From the NCBI RefSeq assembly GCF_937958975.1, contig NZ_CALGRE010000036.1, positions 1-64,000 of the forward strand: 64,000 nucleotides of DNA. Direction: 5' to 3'. This document shows positions 46,145 through 56,256 of this stretch, one piece after another. This stretch comes from an uncultured Eubacterium sp. (lineage in GTDB: Bacteria; Bacillota; Clostridia; Lachnospirales; Lachnospiraceae). The first letter of the stretch is position 1, and each line of letters starts with the position of its first letter. A model generated the notes under the pieces. It was not told the DNA's origin and made no database searches. It saw only the letters and a program-made list of their open reading frames with translations. The position numbers and the translations under genes were made by a program.

Positions 46145-49100
46145 CTATCTCCAGAAACTTCTCTTTAGATATTTAATACAAAAATACAAGCCGACAAGTA
46201 TCATAATTCCTGCTCCTGCAAGGAGTCCGTATATAAGATTACTATAGCCGGTAGCAGGGAGTTCCAGCGTGGCACCATCTGATATCTGGTAAGTAAGGTC
46301 AAAGAAACGATATACTTCGTTGTCCTTATCCCACTTTGCCTGGCTTAAATCGGCTCCTTCAGCTTCTGCCTCTGCCTTTGTCAGTTTCAACGGCAGTTCC
46401 ACTACGATTGGATCCTTTAATAAACTATAACCCTCTTTGGTGGAAGTTTCTGTTAAGGTATATTTTTGTGGTGGAAGTGTCGGTTTTCCGTCTTTCATTC
46501 CAAAGGTTATCTCTCCGTTTGCATCTGTCCTGGCTTTTAATGTCAGACCACTTTCCCCTTTCAGGGTAAATTCAACACCCTCTATTGGTTTCTTTGTATT
46601 TTCATCCAATTTAATGACTTTAAGAGAACTTCCGATGTACTTATCAATCATCTCATATTCGACTTCTGTCGTATCATCCGTTACTTCAAAGTGGATGTCC
46701 TCTGCAAGTTCGTAGTTTTCCGGTGCATATTTCTCATGAATCGTATATTTACCATTCTTCAGTTTAAATACACTGTCTACATTAGCTGATGTGGTAAATG
46801 AATACAATACATTTCCCGTAGCGTCTTCTATCAGTTCGAGTTCTGCACCTTCTAGCAAATCTCCCGTATCTGTTTTTTTAAGGATTGATACAAGTTTTGG
46901 TTTGTCAAGCATTGTGATACTGATTAATTCTCCTGTATACTCACTGTCATCATCTTCAGGAATATCTAAATCATCAACATCTACTTCGTGGGCATCACCA
47001 TCTGTGATATCAGAATCGTCTTCTGTTTCAGGTTCAGAAGTTTCAGGTTCATTTTCAGTTACACTTTCAGGAACGTTAATGACGCCATCATCGTAGTTTA
47101 CGACATTGCCTCCCTGGTCTTCGTATTCACTGCCGGATGGGATATTGTAATCTTTATCTGTCTGGGACTTTCCATCCGTCCATGGCTTTCCTGCTATAAA
47201 TTCAATATCGTCCGCAAGCTGGTAATCTGATGGAGCAGATACCTCGTGGAGATAATAAGTCTCTCCGGCTGTCAGATAATCAATCTCATAAGGATTACCA
47301 TCCGTAGTCCATTCAGCTCTTTTACCACCCACTGTTACAATATTCTTATTGCTGTCTAATATCTGAAGTACACATCCGGCAAGCGGCTCTGCAGTATCGG
47401 ATGCGAGTTTTATAAATTCAGTCTTTGTATAGTCATCTTTCATAACGACAGTCTGAACTTCTCCCGTTTCTCCCACTTCAAAAGTGACACTGTCTGCAAC
47501 AAGATATCCTTTCGGTGCACTCTTCTCTACAAGAGTATAAGTTCCGACTTTGAGCCTTTCAATACGGTGCGGTATTGCCTCGGATATCCATGTCTCAATC
47601 AGGTTGTTTTCACTGTCATAAAGCTCCAGAACCGCTCCCGGCAGTTCTTCATCCGATGTGATATCCACCTTGCTCAAATCAACCTTGATATAATCATCCT
47701 CCATAATAACTTCCGTAACGGTTCCATCTTCTTTCACGGTAAACTCAACATCAGATGCAATCGTATATCCATCCGGTGCTGCCTCTTCATGGAACAGATA
47801 TGTGTTTCCCGGAATCAGTCCATAAACCTTATGAGTTTTACCATCACCGGTCCATTCATCAATAATATTTCCTTCAAGGTCTTCTACATGATATTTTCCT
47901 CCGGTAATCTCCTGTTTTGTTGTAATATCAACCTTTGTAAAAGTTGTTTCCGTTTTGTTGTCTTTAAATGTGGCTTCATAATACGGAATACCATCCTCAT
48001 CAATTCCTGATTCCTTCCCATCAGAAATGATAATTACCTGTGGTTCTGAGTCAAGTACATAGCCCTCCGGTGCGGATACCTCTTCAATTCGGTAGGAATG
48101 TTTCATAAGTCCGTCTGCAATAATCAGTCCGTCTTCATCTGTTGTATAGAGTGCATCCTCTTCTGTCTCAATGGCATTGCCCTCTTCATCAGATGTCACT
48201 AACGTCTGTTTTAGATAAGCACCGGTCGTAATATCATAAATCTTAAAGACCGCCCCGCTCAGTTTGTGATTGTCTGTTGCATCAACTTTTAAAATTTTAG
48301 TACGGAATTCTTCTTTCTCTTCAACAACTGTAGTAAACGCTGCCGTGTATTCGGAATTTCCTTTATTTTCAATAGTAAGTGTCACTTTCTGATTTGGCGC
48401 CTTTTTCCAGCCATTCGGTACTATTGTTTCTGCTAAGATATAATCACCAAATGGAATGTCCGTAAATGTTGCATATCCATCTGTTACTGTTGCAGTACTG
48501 ATTACATTAAGCTCCGTACAGTTATAGAAAGGAATCTCCTCTTCGCTAATACCTTCAGGATATTCATACAACGTAAAACCTGCACCATTGACTTCGTTCC
48601 CCTCTGTGTCAACCTTATGTACCTTTAACATTCCGCAGTCTTCATCTTCTTGAAATTCAGCTGCATAATCATATACCGTCTGCGTGCCATTTGGAGTAAC
48701 CTTCACATGCCGTACTTCATCAGACAGCTTAAATTTACCACTTACCGGAGCTTTTGTCTCTTTCAGCCAATAATCTTTCAAGTCAAGTCCTTCTGCTTTT
48801 CCTTTTCCATTATTACCAATCTCAATGAAAGTAACAGGCTGTGTCAGTGCTTCATCTGCATATACTGTATACTCTGCACTGGCAAGGTCAGCTGTCTTAT
48901 AATTCCCCTTATCTCCTTTTTTTACAACAGTAAGATTTAATTCATAAGGTTTATCAACCAGCTGGTCACTATCAAAAACACCACCGTTATCAATCCTCTG
49001 TGTACTACCATCGGAAAATGTTGCAATAAGATAATCCACAATCCACTCATTTTCTTTATTATTATATGAAGCATAAGCCTTAACATTAAAGTCGTCTATT

Positions 49101-51238
49101 TTTTTGTAGTTATCTGGCGATTTATTCTCTTTTACAATAAGTTCCAATGTTTTATGTGTTGCATCCACATTTACTGCATGAGTCTGTCTATTATCTATCG
49201 GAATTTCTCTGTCTTCAGGTAAAAGTATCTTGCCCTCAGCATCATACGTTGTGTTATAACTTTTTCCATCATATCCCATTACCCTGCAGAAACTTTTTTC
49301 ATCTGCATAGTAAACATTAAACTCTGCTCCCTTAAGCAGTGAACCTCTTGGATTTTTCTTTCTAAGACCGAAGTTCAGACCTGCACTCATTTCTTTGTTA
49401 GAAAACTCTATGCTGAAAGTCCTTGCGTATGTATCCGCCACATCCCATTTACCTGCACCGGCAATTAATCTCTCATATTTCTCATAACTATCCGTAAGTC
49501 TAGTCCAGTAAGTATCATCATCAAGATCTTGTCTCATATTCGCAACTTTTGCCCTATAAAATGTTGCACTGCTCAAATCAGCACTATCTCTTACGATATC
49601 ACCTTTTTCATATCCAATTCCCATAATGAAGACACCTTTGTCTTCATCTACCATGGTATTCTCATAAAACGGTATATCAATACAATCTTTTGACATATCA
49701 ATTTCCGCTTCATCCCCTGCATTTACATATGGAGCTTCTACAGATGTTTCCTTAATCTTAAATTTCCCCTGATTGTCCGATGTATAAGTAAATTTATATT
49801 CTCTGTTAGAATCAATAGAGAAAGAAGGGGTCTTCTTATAGGCACCATATCCGTCTCCTGCCTGTGCGGACCACTCATATACATCAAAAGCTGCATTCAA
49901 AGTCCTTTCCGAATCCTCTTCGTCGACTTTTACAACATTTACTTTCAGGATTTTTTCAACATTCTTTAATACATTGGAATCTGAAAGTGATGAATTATTT
50001 TTCTGCCATACTGCATATAGTGTCACTGTATCATCCGCTTTTGATGTCAGATTCTTAACACTCTGACCATTGGCATATTCCGGTGCTGCAGCATTTTTAT
50101 TTGTCGACCATCCAAGGAATTTATATCCAACCTTTGCATATCTGTTTGCCGCAAGATTTCCGGCAGTATCATATTTCAATTCCGTATTGGTCATCTGACC
50201 CGCTGTAGCACCGTTTCCATCATACTTAACGTAATATGTATTCGGTACATACATTGCCGCAAAATTTACAGTTCCGGCTGTTCTTCTCAGACTCTTAAAT
50301 GAATATGGAATATATGTACTATCCTTTAATGTTGGCGTTGTGGCTGTATTAACAGTCGTAGTATTACAATAATATATTCCATTGCTTGTACCAATACCAT
50401 GGGTATCATTGTCCATTCCGCTGATGTTCCATCCCGTAAATGTATATCCTGTTTTTGCCGGATGTTCTACATAAAAATATGTATTTGTAAATCCTTTATC
50501 TCCACCATCTGTTACGGTTGTCGGATTCTTTTTTTGTGTTCTTCCATCCACAGCTGTATGTGCAGTATTATATCCTGATGCAAAACGACCACCCTTCAAG
50601 TCGTATTTTACTGTATAGGAATTTCTTGCAATATGTACCGTCATATTGGTATGGATTTCTCCATGGTCAAGATTTATCCCCATATTCATCAGATTCACTG
50701 CGAGAATGAATTTTTTTGTTTCTTCGGAAGTCTCATGTGTGTCAAGATCTGTATATACCGGACTGGTTCTTGCACCTGATACCGAATTATAAACTCTGCA
50801 CTTACCGGAAGTTTTATCAGTTTCTAAGCGCTGATACGATGTGTGTGCGGGTACCGTAAAAGATACTCCGATAATTGCAACCGCATAATTCCCTTTTGCC
50901 GTATAATACAGACCGCTCTTTGTGTAAGTGTCATCTACAGTCAAATTATAATTGCTACCTTTATTCCCATTAATTTTTGCACTTACGGTAGTTTCTGCTG
51001 TAGTATGATTTTGTTTACTTCCACCAAGCTTATCGCCAAGATTGACATCAATTCTTATTCTATCACTTTTACCCGTTGTATCATCCTTAACTGTTACATA
51101 AAAATGGCCGCTTTTATTGTCAACAGTAATATAATCACTATCTGCCGCCATAGCATAATTATGAAACAGTGATATGGTAAGCACCAGCGTCATAACGAAT
51201 GCAAACAGACGTCTGCTTATATTATTAAATTTTTTCAT
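46145..51238 (-). CDS. giant LPXTG surface adhesin with Listeria-Bacteroides and Cna_B repeats
   Basis: This is a 1697-aa wall-anchored protein. A signal peptide (to about 34, AMA-A) is followed by a novel N-terminal region of about 180 residues. Two Listeria-Bacteroides (InlB B-type) repeats come next (YTVKYDLKGG, FTGWNISG; YYVKYDGNGA, FLGWSTNK). About ten SpaA/Cna_B-type beta domains follow, with E-box-like ETKAP, ETIVP, EEVSAP and EKSAP motifs that suggest internal isopeptide bonds. An acidic SEPETEDDSD spacer interrupts them. It ends LPATG (1660-1664), a hydrophobic helix and KRSFWR. The ATG at 51238 follows AAGGAGG. It sits 11 bp after the previous adhesin; probably a pilus tip or base adhesin. 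Confidence 0.9.
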   Translation of the reverse strand: MKKFNNISRRLFAFVMTLVLTISLFHNYAMAADSDYITVDNKSGHFYVTVKDDTTGKSDRIRIDVNLGDKLGGSKQNHTTAETTVSAKINGNKGSNYNLTVDDTYTKSGLYYTAKGNYAVAIIGVSFTVPAHTSYQRLETDKTSGKCRVYNSVSGARTSPVYTDLDTHETSEETKKFILAVNLMNMGINLDHGEIHTNMTVHIARNSYTVKYDLKGGRFASGYNTAHTAVDGRTQKKNPTTVTDGGDKGFTNTYFYVEHPAKTGYTFTGWNISGMDNDTHGIGTSNGIYYCNTTTVNTATTPTLKDSTYIPYSFKSLRRTAGTVNFAAMYVPNTYYVKYDGNGATAGQMTNTELKYDTAGNLAANRYAKVGYKFLGWSTNKNAAAPEYANGQSVKNLTSKADDTVTLYAVWQKNNSSLSDSNVLKNVEKILKVNVVKVDEEDSERTLNAAFDVYEWSAQAGDGYGAYKKTPSFSIDSNREYKFTYTSDNQGKFKIKETSVEAPYVNAGDEAEIDMSKDCIDIPFYENTMVDEDKGVFIMGIGYEKGDIVRDSADLSSATFYRAKVANMRQDLDDDTYWTRLTDSYEKYERLIAGAGKWDVADTYARTFSIEFSNKEMSAGLNFGLRKKNPRGSLLKGAEFNVYYADEKSFCRVMGYDGKSYNTTYDAEGKILLPEDREIPIDNRQTHAVNVDATHKTLELIVKENKSPDNYKKIDDFNVKAYASYNNKENEWIVDYLIATFSDGSTQRIDNGGVFDSDQLVDKPYELNLTVVKKGDKGNYKTADLASAEYTVYADEALTQPVTFIEIGNNGKGKAEGLDLKDYWLKETKAPVSGKFKLSDEVRHVKVTPNGTQTVYDYAAEFQEDEDCGMLKVHKVDTEGNEVNGAGFTLYEYPEGISEEEIPFYNCTELNVISTATVTDGYATFTDIPFGDYILAETIVPNGWKKAPNQKVTLTIENKGNSEYTAAFTTVVEEKEEFRTKILKVDATDNHKLSGAVFKIYDITTGAYLKQTLVTSDEEGNAIETEEDALYTTDEDGLIIADGLMKHSYRIEEVSAPEGYVLDSEPQVIIISDGKESGIDEDGIPYYEATFKDNKTETTFTKVDITTKQEITGGKYHVEDLEGNIIDEWTGDGKTHKVYGLIPGNTYLFHEEAAPDGYTIASDVEFTVKEDGTVTEVIMEDDYIKVDLSKVDITSDEELPGAVLELYDSENNLIETWISEAIPHRIERLKVGTYTLVEKSAPKGYLVADSVTFEVGETGEVQTVVMKDDYTKTEFIKLASDTAEPLAGCVLQILDSNKNIVTVGGKRAEWTTDGNPYEIDYLTAGETYYLHEVSAPSDYQLADDIEFIAGKPWTDGKSQTDKDYNIPSGSEYEDQGGNVVNYDDGVINVPESVTENEPETSEPETEDDSDITDGDAHEVDVDDLDIPEDDDSEYTGELISITMLDKPKLVSILKKTDTGDLLEGAELELIEDATGNVLYSFTTSANVDSVFKLKNGKYTIHEKYAPENYELAEDIHFEVTDDTTEVEYEMIDKYIGSSLKVIKLDENTKKPIEGVEFTLKGESGLTLKARTDANGEITFGMKDGKPTLPPQKYTLTETSTKEGYSLLKDPIVVELPLKLTKAEAEAEGADLSQAKWDKDNEVYRFFDLTYQISDGATLELPATGYSNLIYGLLAGAGIMILVGLYFCIKYLKRSFWR

Positions 51239-51249
51239 TCTAAACCTCC

Positions 51250-54200
51250 TTACCATATGCTGTCATCCCATGTCACTCCGTCATAGGATAACCCTTTTTC
51301 TCCGTTAAGATATGTTACTGTTCCCGGCATAATCAAAAACTGGATTGATTTTCCTGCTTTATTGGAGAACAGAAAACTGTTCAATGTATTCTCTCTTAAA
51401 TAATACGTTCCCGGTCTCAGATATCCGGTCCTGAAATGTCCATTTTTTTCAAGTATAATGCTTTCATAACCGCTTACCGCTTTTTCACAGGCCGGATCAT
51501 AATAAATACCATAAGTAATGCCTAATGCTTTACTTGAAAAATCGTAGTTTATGTCTTTATTTCCAAGACCATCCACAATTATTTTAGTGATATCAAGCCA
51601 GCCGCCCGGTGTATCCGTAAATGCCTCAAAAGGAACAAGTTCATTTGCATTGGAAACACTGATTGTAACAAATTTCATTGACTTATCATCAATCTCATAA
51701 TTATCCGGTGCTTTTGTTTCTGCCACTGCAAATCTGCCCTGATTTTTCGTCGTCCATTTCACAAGGTTTTCTTTGATATCAATCTTTGCAATCCCTGTTG
51801 TCTTATCGGATATTCTCTTTGCAATCGGTATATAAGATGCACCATTCCATTCATAAAATGTAAACTCCGCACCACCAAGAAGTTTTCCTGTTACGGAATC
51901 CTTCTTTACTGCCTGAAGACCTGCTCTCCACTGTTTCTGAAGTCCTAAGATTTCTGTGTTTGGATTTGCTTTAATCACTGTTGTCTTATTTTTTTCGACT
52001 TTGACACCTTTCGTATAGTCCTGATCAAACGGAGTTGTACCATTTGCCCAGTTGATTTCTTTAATATAGTAAGTACCTGTCGGAATTGCCTCTGTTAACT
52101 TTCCATATCCGCTTTTATTTGTTGTTATCTTTGTATAGATATCCTTACACTCTTTATCACTATAAATGTTAAATGTAGCCGTCAGGTCAAGGGTTTTTGA
52201 AACCTCCTTATTCTCACTGTCTACTGCCATTTTCTGAATACTGATATATCCTTTTGCCCTTCCATTCTCAACAGTCCAGAGAAGAGGTTCTATCGATGCT
52301 GCATTCTCCTTTGTGATCTGGTAGTCTTCTGTTGCATGATTATTAATACAGTCAGGCGGAGCTTCAATCTCAGTAATTCTAAATTTTCCCTGATTGGTCT
52401 TTGTATAATAGAGTTTCCCCGTGGATGCATCCCCATGATAGTCTGTTACAAGAATGCCGTTATTACCGACATCTTTTTTTATCTGATAGCCTTTATCGCT
52501 CCACTCTTTTACTTCAAATTTAGCTCCGGATAAATCTTTTCCTGTATTCTTTTCCACCTTATGTATCTGGATACTGAAATCCCATGGCTCATTTTCAACA
52601 TTCAGTTTTACAGCTTTTTTTGCAACAGTATTGTTGGTTGTTGTTTGTATTTTGTAGATTTTATCATTCAGATCTGTTCCAATCGGGTTGCTTAACTCAC
52701 GAACATAGTATTTCTTGCCCGGAGAAAGTTTTTTTGCCTGTTTTTTTGACGTTGTCGCCTCTCCTTTACCGTCAAGCTTCAGCTTAAACAATTCACGCTT
52801 TCTTGCATCTGCATCCGCTTTCTTTGCATAAACTCCATAGACAGCCCCTTTTACAACTCCGACATTTTCGCCTTTGACTTTTGTTTTTTTGACAATCTTC
52901 AAATATGTAACAGGAGGCACTTCGAGTTTAATATTTACTGCCTTTCCACCAATCCTCTGTCTGCCCTTACTGTGGAACATTGCACAGATATGGATATAAT
53001 ATCCGCCTTTTTTATCTTTCATCAGATATGCTGTTACATAATCTAAAAGACTCAACGAAAGCTGGTTTGATTCGTATCCGGCTGTGCCATGATCAATACA
53101 ATAAATATCGAGATATCCCGGCACATCACTCTTACTTACAAGAGAAAGACCATTGCTTTCTGCAAGTTCTTTTAGTGTCTCCGTCAGCTTACTCTTTGAG
53201 AAATAAACACGAACCCCATCATATATTTTTCTTCCGGTAGGTACATCCTTATGATATTCATCTGCGCTATGATTCCACTTGAGGTCTGATACCATTTTTT
53301 TGATATTTTTCTGTTTCACTTCACTGTCAGCTTTTACAACCGTCACAAAGGAATCTGTTATATTGCTTATGATAGCAGCTGCAAATGTCTTTCCCTGTGT
53401 TTCATCATAATCATCTACTTCAATCCCTGCGTTCTCGTTATTATCCCAGCCACCGTTACAGACATTGTCAGATTTATTCATCAGGCTTTCTGCTACTTTT
53501 TTATTTGCAAGTTTTACTTCCATTCCTCTATAATCATAACTATTCTTAAAAGTAATGATATAACTTCCATCCTGCTCTTTTTCGGATAAAACAAAGTCAT
53601 TCTTATCAACAACTTTTCCATTCTTTACAATTTCAATATCTGCGTACGCATCGTATCCTCTTAAATTCTGTACTTCAATTGTACTAACGCCTGCATCCAG
53701 ATTAAATTCTCTTCCAAGATATACTTCTGAATCATTCCCATTGTTATCTGTAACTGTAGCATGAACCACACTGTCTGCCACCGTTACTTTCATTCCCTTA
53801 TTTTCGCTCTCTGCATCTGTTACATGGATGGTATACTTTTCATACCAGTTCATGGATGCATCACTGACAGGTGTTACTTCATAAGTTAATGTATAAGTAC
53901 CGTTTTTTGCTGTATTTACATTACCTCCTTTGATACTCAATACAAAATCATTGCTGTTGTAATTCCAATGGGCAAACTCAGGATAACATACAGAACCTTT
54001 TTGTACTGTCAGTTCCCGATCAGATTCATACATCTTCCCACACTCTGTATAATCTGAAGGAACATATCCTGTAAATCCCTCTGATTTTGATAGTCCGTAT
54101 ATTACATCATTTATCTTTTCAGAGCGTACTGTTGCAAACTCCTTTTTCGATACTGCCGTAAACAGATACAGTTTATATACAGAATATTTTTCTGCCGAAA

Positions 54201-54522
54201 CCCTGTAGACTACTACCGAAGTTGCACCCGGAGTGAAATCTATGACTCCGTCATGATATTCCATTGTTTCATTCTTACTAAGCATTCCATCCGGAAGATA
54301 TTCCTTTGGAGAAAATGCTTTATCCCCCGACCACACATACAGATGTGCGCCGACATTTACATTGTCACCATATTTTTTTGAATACTCCTCAATGAGTTTC
54401 GCATCATCTTCCGCCTGTACGTCCTTTCCCTTGTCCTGGATAATAATATTTGATGCGTAAACTCCGGTCAGAAGCAATACTGATACTAGAAGGAGTATAA
54501 TTCCTTTCTTCAATAATTTCAT
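51250..54522 (-). CDS. giant Cna_B-domain surface protein without sorting signal
   Basis: This 1090-aa exported protein has a signal peptide (KLLKKGIILLLVSVLLLTGVYA) and an N-terminal region of about 480 residues containing four separated Cys, including IYCIDHGTAGYES. At least five Cna_B/SpaA-type domains follow (SIQIHKVEKNTGKDLSGAKFEV; LQAVKKDSVTGKLLGGAEFTF; others end in ITEIEAP and VAETKAP). It stops at GLSYDGVTWDDSIW with no LPXTG, helix or basic tail, so it must be attached by another route or secreted. Between the sortases and the LPATG adhesin in one operon; a tip protein is plausible. Confidence 0.82.
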   Translation of the reverse strand: MKLLKKGIILLLVSVLLLTGVYASNIIIQDKGKDVQAEDDAKLIEEYSKKYGDNVNVGAHLYVWSGDKAFSPKEYLPDGMLSKNETMEYHDGVIDFTPGATSVVVYRVSAEKYSVYKLYLFTAVSKKEFATVRSEKINDVIYGLSKSEGFTGYVPSDYTECGKMYESDRELTVQKGSVCYPEFAHWNYNSNDFVLSIKGGNVNTAKNGTYTLTYEVTPVSDASMNWYEKYTIHVTDAESENKGMKVTVADSVVHATVTDNNGNDSEVYLGREFNLDAGVSTIEVQNLRGYDAYADIEIVKNGKVVDKNDFVLSEKEQDGSYIITFKNSYDYRGMEVKLANKKVAESLMNKSDNVCNGGWDNNENAGIEVDDYDETQGKTFAAAIISNITDSFVTVVKADSEVKQKNIKKMVSDLKWNHSADEYHKDVPTGRKIYDGVRVYFSKSKLTETLKELAESNGLSLVSKSDVPGYLDIYCIDHGTAGYESNQLSLSLLDYVTAYLMKDKKGGYYIHICAMFHSKGRQRIGGKAVNIKLEVPPVTYLKIVKKTKVKGENVGVVKGAVYGVYAKKADADARKRELFKLKLDGKGEATTSKKQAKKLSPGKKYYVRELSNPIGTDLNDKIYKIQTTTNNTVAKKAVKLNVENEPWDFSIQIHKVEKNTGKDLSGAKFEVKEWSDKGYQIKKDVGNNGILVTDYHGDASTGKLYYTKTNQGKFRITEIEAPPDCINNHATEDYQITKENAASIEPLLWTVENGRAKGYISIQKMAVDSENKEVSKTLDLTATFNIYSDKECKDIYTKITTNKSGYGKLTEAIPTGTYYIKEINWANGTTPFDQDYTKGVKVEKNKTTVIKANPNTEILGLQKQWRAGLQAVKKDSVTGKLLGGAEFTFYEWNGASYIPIAKRISDKTTGIAKIDIKENLVKWTTKNQGRFAVAETKAPDNYEIDDKSMKFVTISVSNANELVPFEAFTDTPGGWLDITKIIVDGLGNKDINYDFSSKALGITYGIYYDPACEKAVSGYESIILEKNGHFRTGYLRPGTYYLRENTLNSFLFSNKAGKSIQFLIMPGTVTYLNGEKGLSYDGVTWDDSIW

Positions 54523-54571
54523 TCACATTCTCCTTTTGGTTATGTGGTTATACCACTGTTATCAATTTCTA

Positions 54572-55354
54572 TTAAGTATGCGAATCAGGAATACAGAACA
54601 CCACGATTTTTTTATCTGTGTTGTGTGTTGTATCACACGTGGACAGTGTCAGTGTGTTCCCGTATTTCCTTATGTTTTCATCAAGATTTCCTTTTCTAAA
54701 TCTTTCTGAATAATCCGCTGCATTTTGCTTTAAACATGGATACATAGAATTACTTATCTGTTCCTTTACCCATGCATTAAAAAATATATTATTAAATTCC
54801 GTATCATACACACCGGATGACTGTGATGCATAGCAGACAGATGCAATCTGATACTGGTAAGTTTTCTCTGGAGTATATAACTTAACTTTTTCATGTCCTT
54901 TGAAATAACCTGCATCTAAATAATTTTTTAAACTGCCGAACATCACATCCGTCCATCTTCCCATGTTGTGTGCGTATATGATATTGTTTGGGTTTTTACC
55001 CAGCTCTGTATTGTATAAGCGTTCATCAAGAAATACAGAACCATATATGCTATACCTTCCATAAATATCTTTGGATAGATATTCCTTATTGTTTGTCGTC
55101 TGTACTACCGGATAATCAACAGGCGTTCCGGGTATTTCAATCCAACACACGATATCTTTGTTGATTTGAAGTAATTCCTTCCAATCTATAATTTTTTCTT
55201 TTCCTGTTTCGTCTACCACCTTATCCCTGATTTTGTGATACTCAGATTTAATTTTATAACATTTATAAACATCACTTAGAAACTCATAAGATGAAATTGT
55301 AAACACCACTATAAAAACAGCTAGAAAAAATCTTCGGACAGCATTTCTCTTCAT
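54572..55354 (-). CDS. class B-like sortase with Lys in the Arg position
   Basis: This is a 260-aa protein. An N-terminal anchor helix (about 8-28) precedes a sortase fold with CWIEIPGTPVDYPVVQ, IYGSVFLDER and the catalytic His in IIYAHNMG. The catalytic Cys is in LTLSTCDTTHNTDKKIVVF. The residue eight after Cys, where class B sortases normally have the third catalytic Arg, is Lys. Start overlaps the class C sortase gene by 4 bp (ATGA). Class B sortases in pilus loci can attach the finished fibre or a tip protein to the wall; activity of the Lys form is uncertain. Confidence 0.88.
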   Translation of the reverse strand: MKRNAVRRFFLAVFIVVFTISSYEFLSDVYKCYKIKSEYHKIRDKVVDETGKEKIIDWKELLQINKDIVCWIEIPGTPVDYPVVQTTNNKEYLSKDIYGRYSIYGSVFLDERLYNTELGKNPNNIIYAHNMGRWTDVMFGSLKNYLDAGYFKGHEKVKLYTPEKTYQYQIASVCYASQSSGVYDTEFNNIFFNAWVKEQISNSMYPCLKQNAADYSERFRKGNLDENIRKYGNTLTLSTCDTTHNTDKKIVVFCIPDSHT

Positions 55355-56256
55355 CGCTTACCCTCTCTTATTTTTTTACGGCTGAGGAACTTTGTTTCAG
55401 CCACAATTAAAAACGCAAGCAAAAGTCCAATTGCAATACATTTCATATATTCATTTTTCCACTGTGATACATAATTACCTGCCTTAATATCCTCTTCCAT
55501 GTTTTCCATATATTCACAACGCTCCCCCGTTACAAGAAGACGGTGGTCGTTAATACCATATGGGGTACATGTAATAAGCGTACACAAATCCCTGCTATCA
55601 TCAAAAAAAATGCTTTCTGTATTATCCGGTAACACAACTTTTATAGACATTACCTTATAACACAACTTTTTATTAAGAATCTTAATAAAGAACAAATCAC
55701 CTTTATTCATTTGTTCTAAATCCGTAAACAGCTTTTTATCATTAAGCCCTGTATGACCTGTCAGCACACTATGACATCCATCCCCTCCAATGGGAAGGGA
55801 TGTTCCTTCCAGATGACCGATACCTTTCATTAAAACTGTCTCATTGCTTCCATAGTATATGGGAAGATTCAGATTAATTTTGGGAATAATGATATATCCC
55901 ATCAGACTGCTCTTTAGTAGAATTAAGGATGCATACTTTTCCGACATCTGATTCACGCTCTCCTCATTGAATGGGTCACGGAGCACGGTGACCTCTTTCT
56001 TAAGTCTGTCGTTATATTTTTGTGCCTGAGAAAACAGATTTTCAATTCTCTCATCGTCCATTTTATCTACTTCTTTTTCATAATCAGCTATCACCCCTGA
56101 CATCCTGTCCCTATATATATAATCGCTAATCCACGGATATAAAGCAGTAATTATTCCGATTATTATAATTATCACAGGAAAAATTTTATATAATACAATT
56201 GATTTTGCACTATACTTTTTATTCTTCTGTCTCTTCATTTCTCTTTCTTCTTGCAA
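55351..56256 (-). CDS. srtC: class C (pilin-polymerising) sortase
   Basis: This is a 301-aa protein with N- and C-terminal membrane helices, as is usual for class C. A lid-like DPFNEE segment (about 94-99) comes before the fold. Catalytic residues are the His in SVLTGHTGL, the Cys in CTLITCTPYGIN and the Arg in DHRLLVTGER. It should join pilin subunits between the MPQTG Thr and the pilin-motif Lys. A TTG at 56256 has GGAG 7 nt upstream; an ATG at 56238 is the alternative. Both overlap the pilin gene end, so translation is coupled. Confidence 0.93.
   Translation of the reverse strand: MQEEREMKRQKNKKYSAKSIVLYKIFPVIIIIIGIITALYPWISDYIYRDRMSGVIADYEKEVDKMDDERIENLFSQAQKYNDRLKKEVTVLRDPFNEESVNQMSEKYASLILLKSSLMGYIIIPKINLNLPIYYGSNETVLMKGIGHLEGTSLPIGGDGCHSVLTGHTGLNDKKLFTDLEQMNKGDLFFIKILNKKLCYKVMSIKVVLPDNTESIFFDDSRDLCTLITCTPYGINDHRLLVTGERCEYMENMEEDIKAGNYVSQWKNEYMKCIAIGLLLAFLIVAETKFLSRKKIREGKR

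Noticed and set aside
46145..54522. The two giant adhesins as one gene split by a frameshift
   Set aside because: The downstream protein has its own AAGGAGG site and signal peptide, and the upstream product ends in a coherent domain, so they read as separate coupled genes.
51250..54522. Thioester adhesion domain around IYCIDHG in the 1090-residue protein
   Set aside because: A Cys in a similar sequence occurs in thioester adhesins, but no partner Gln motif could be identified; not claimed.
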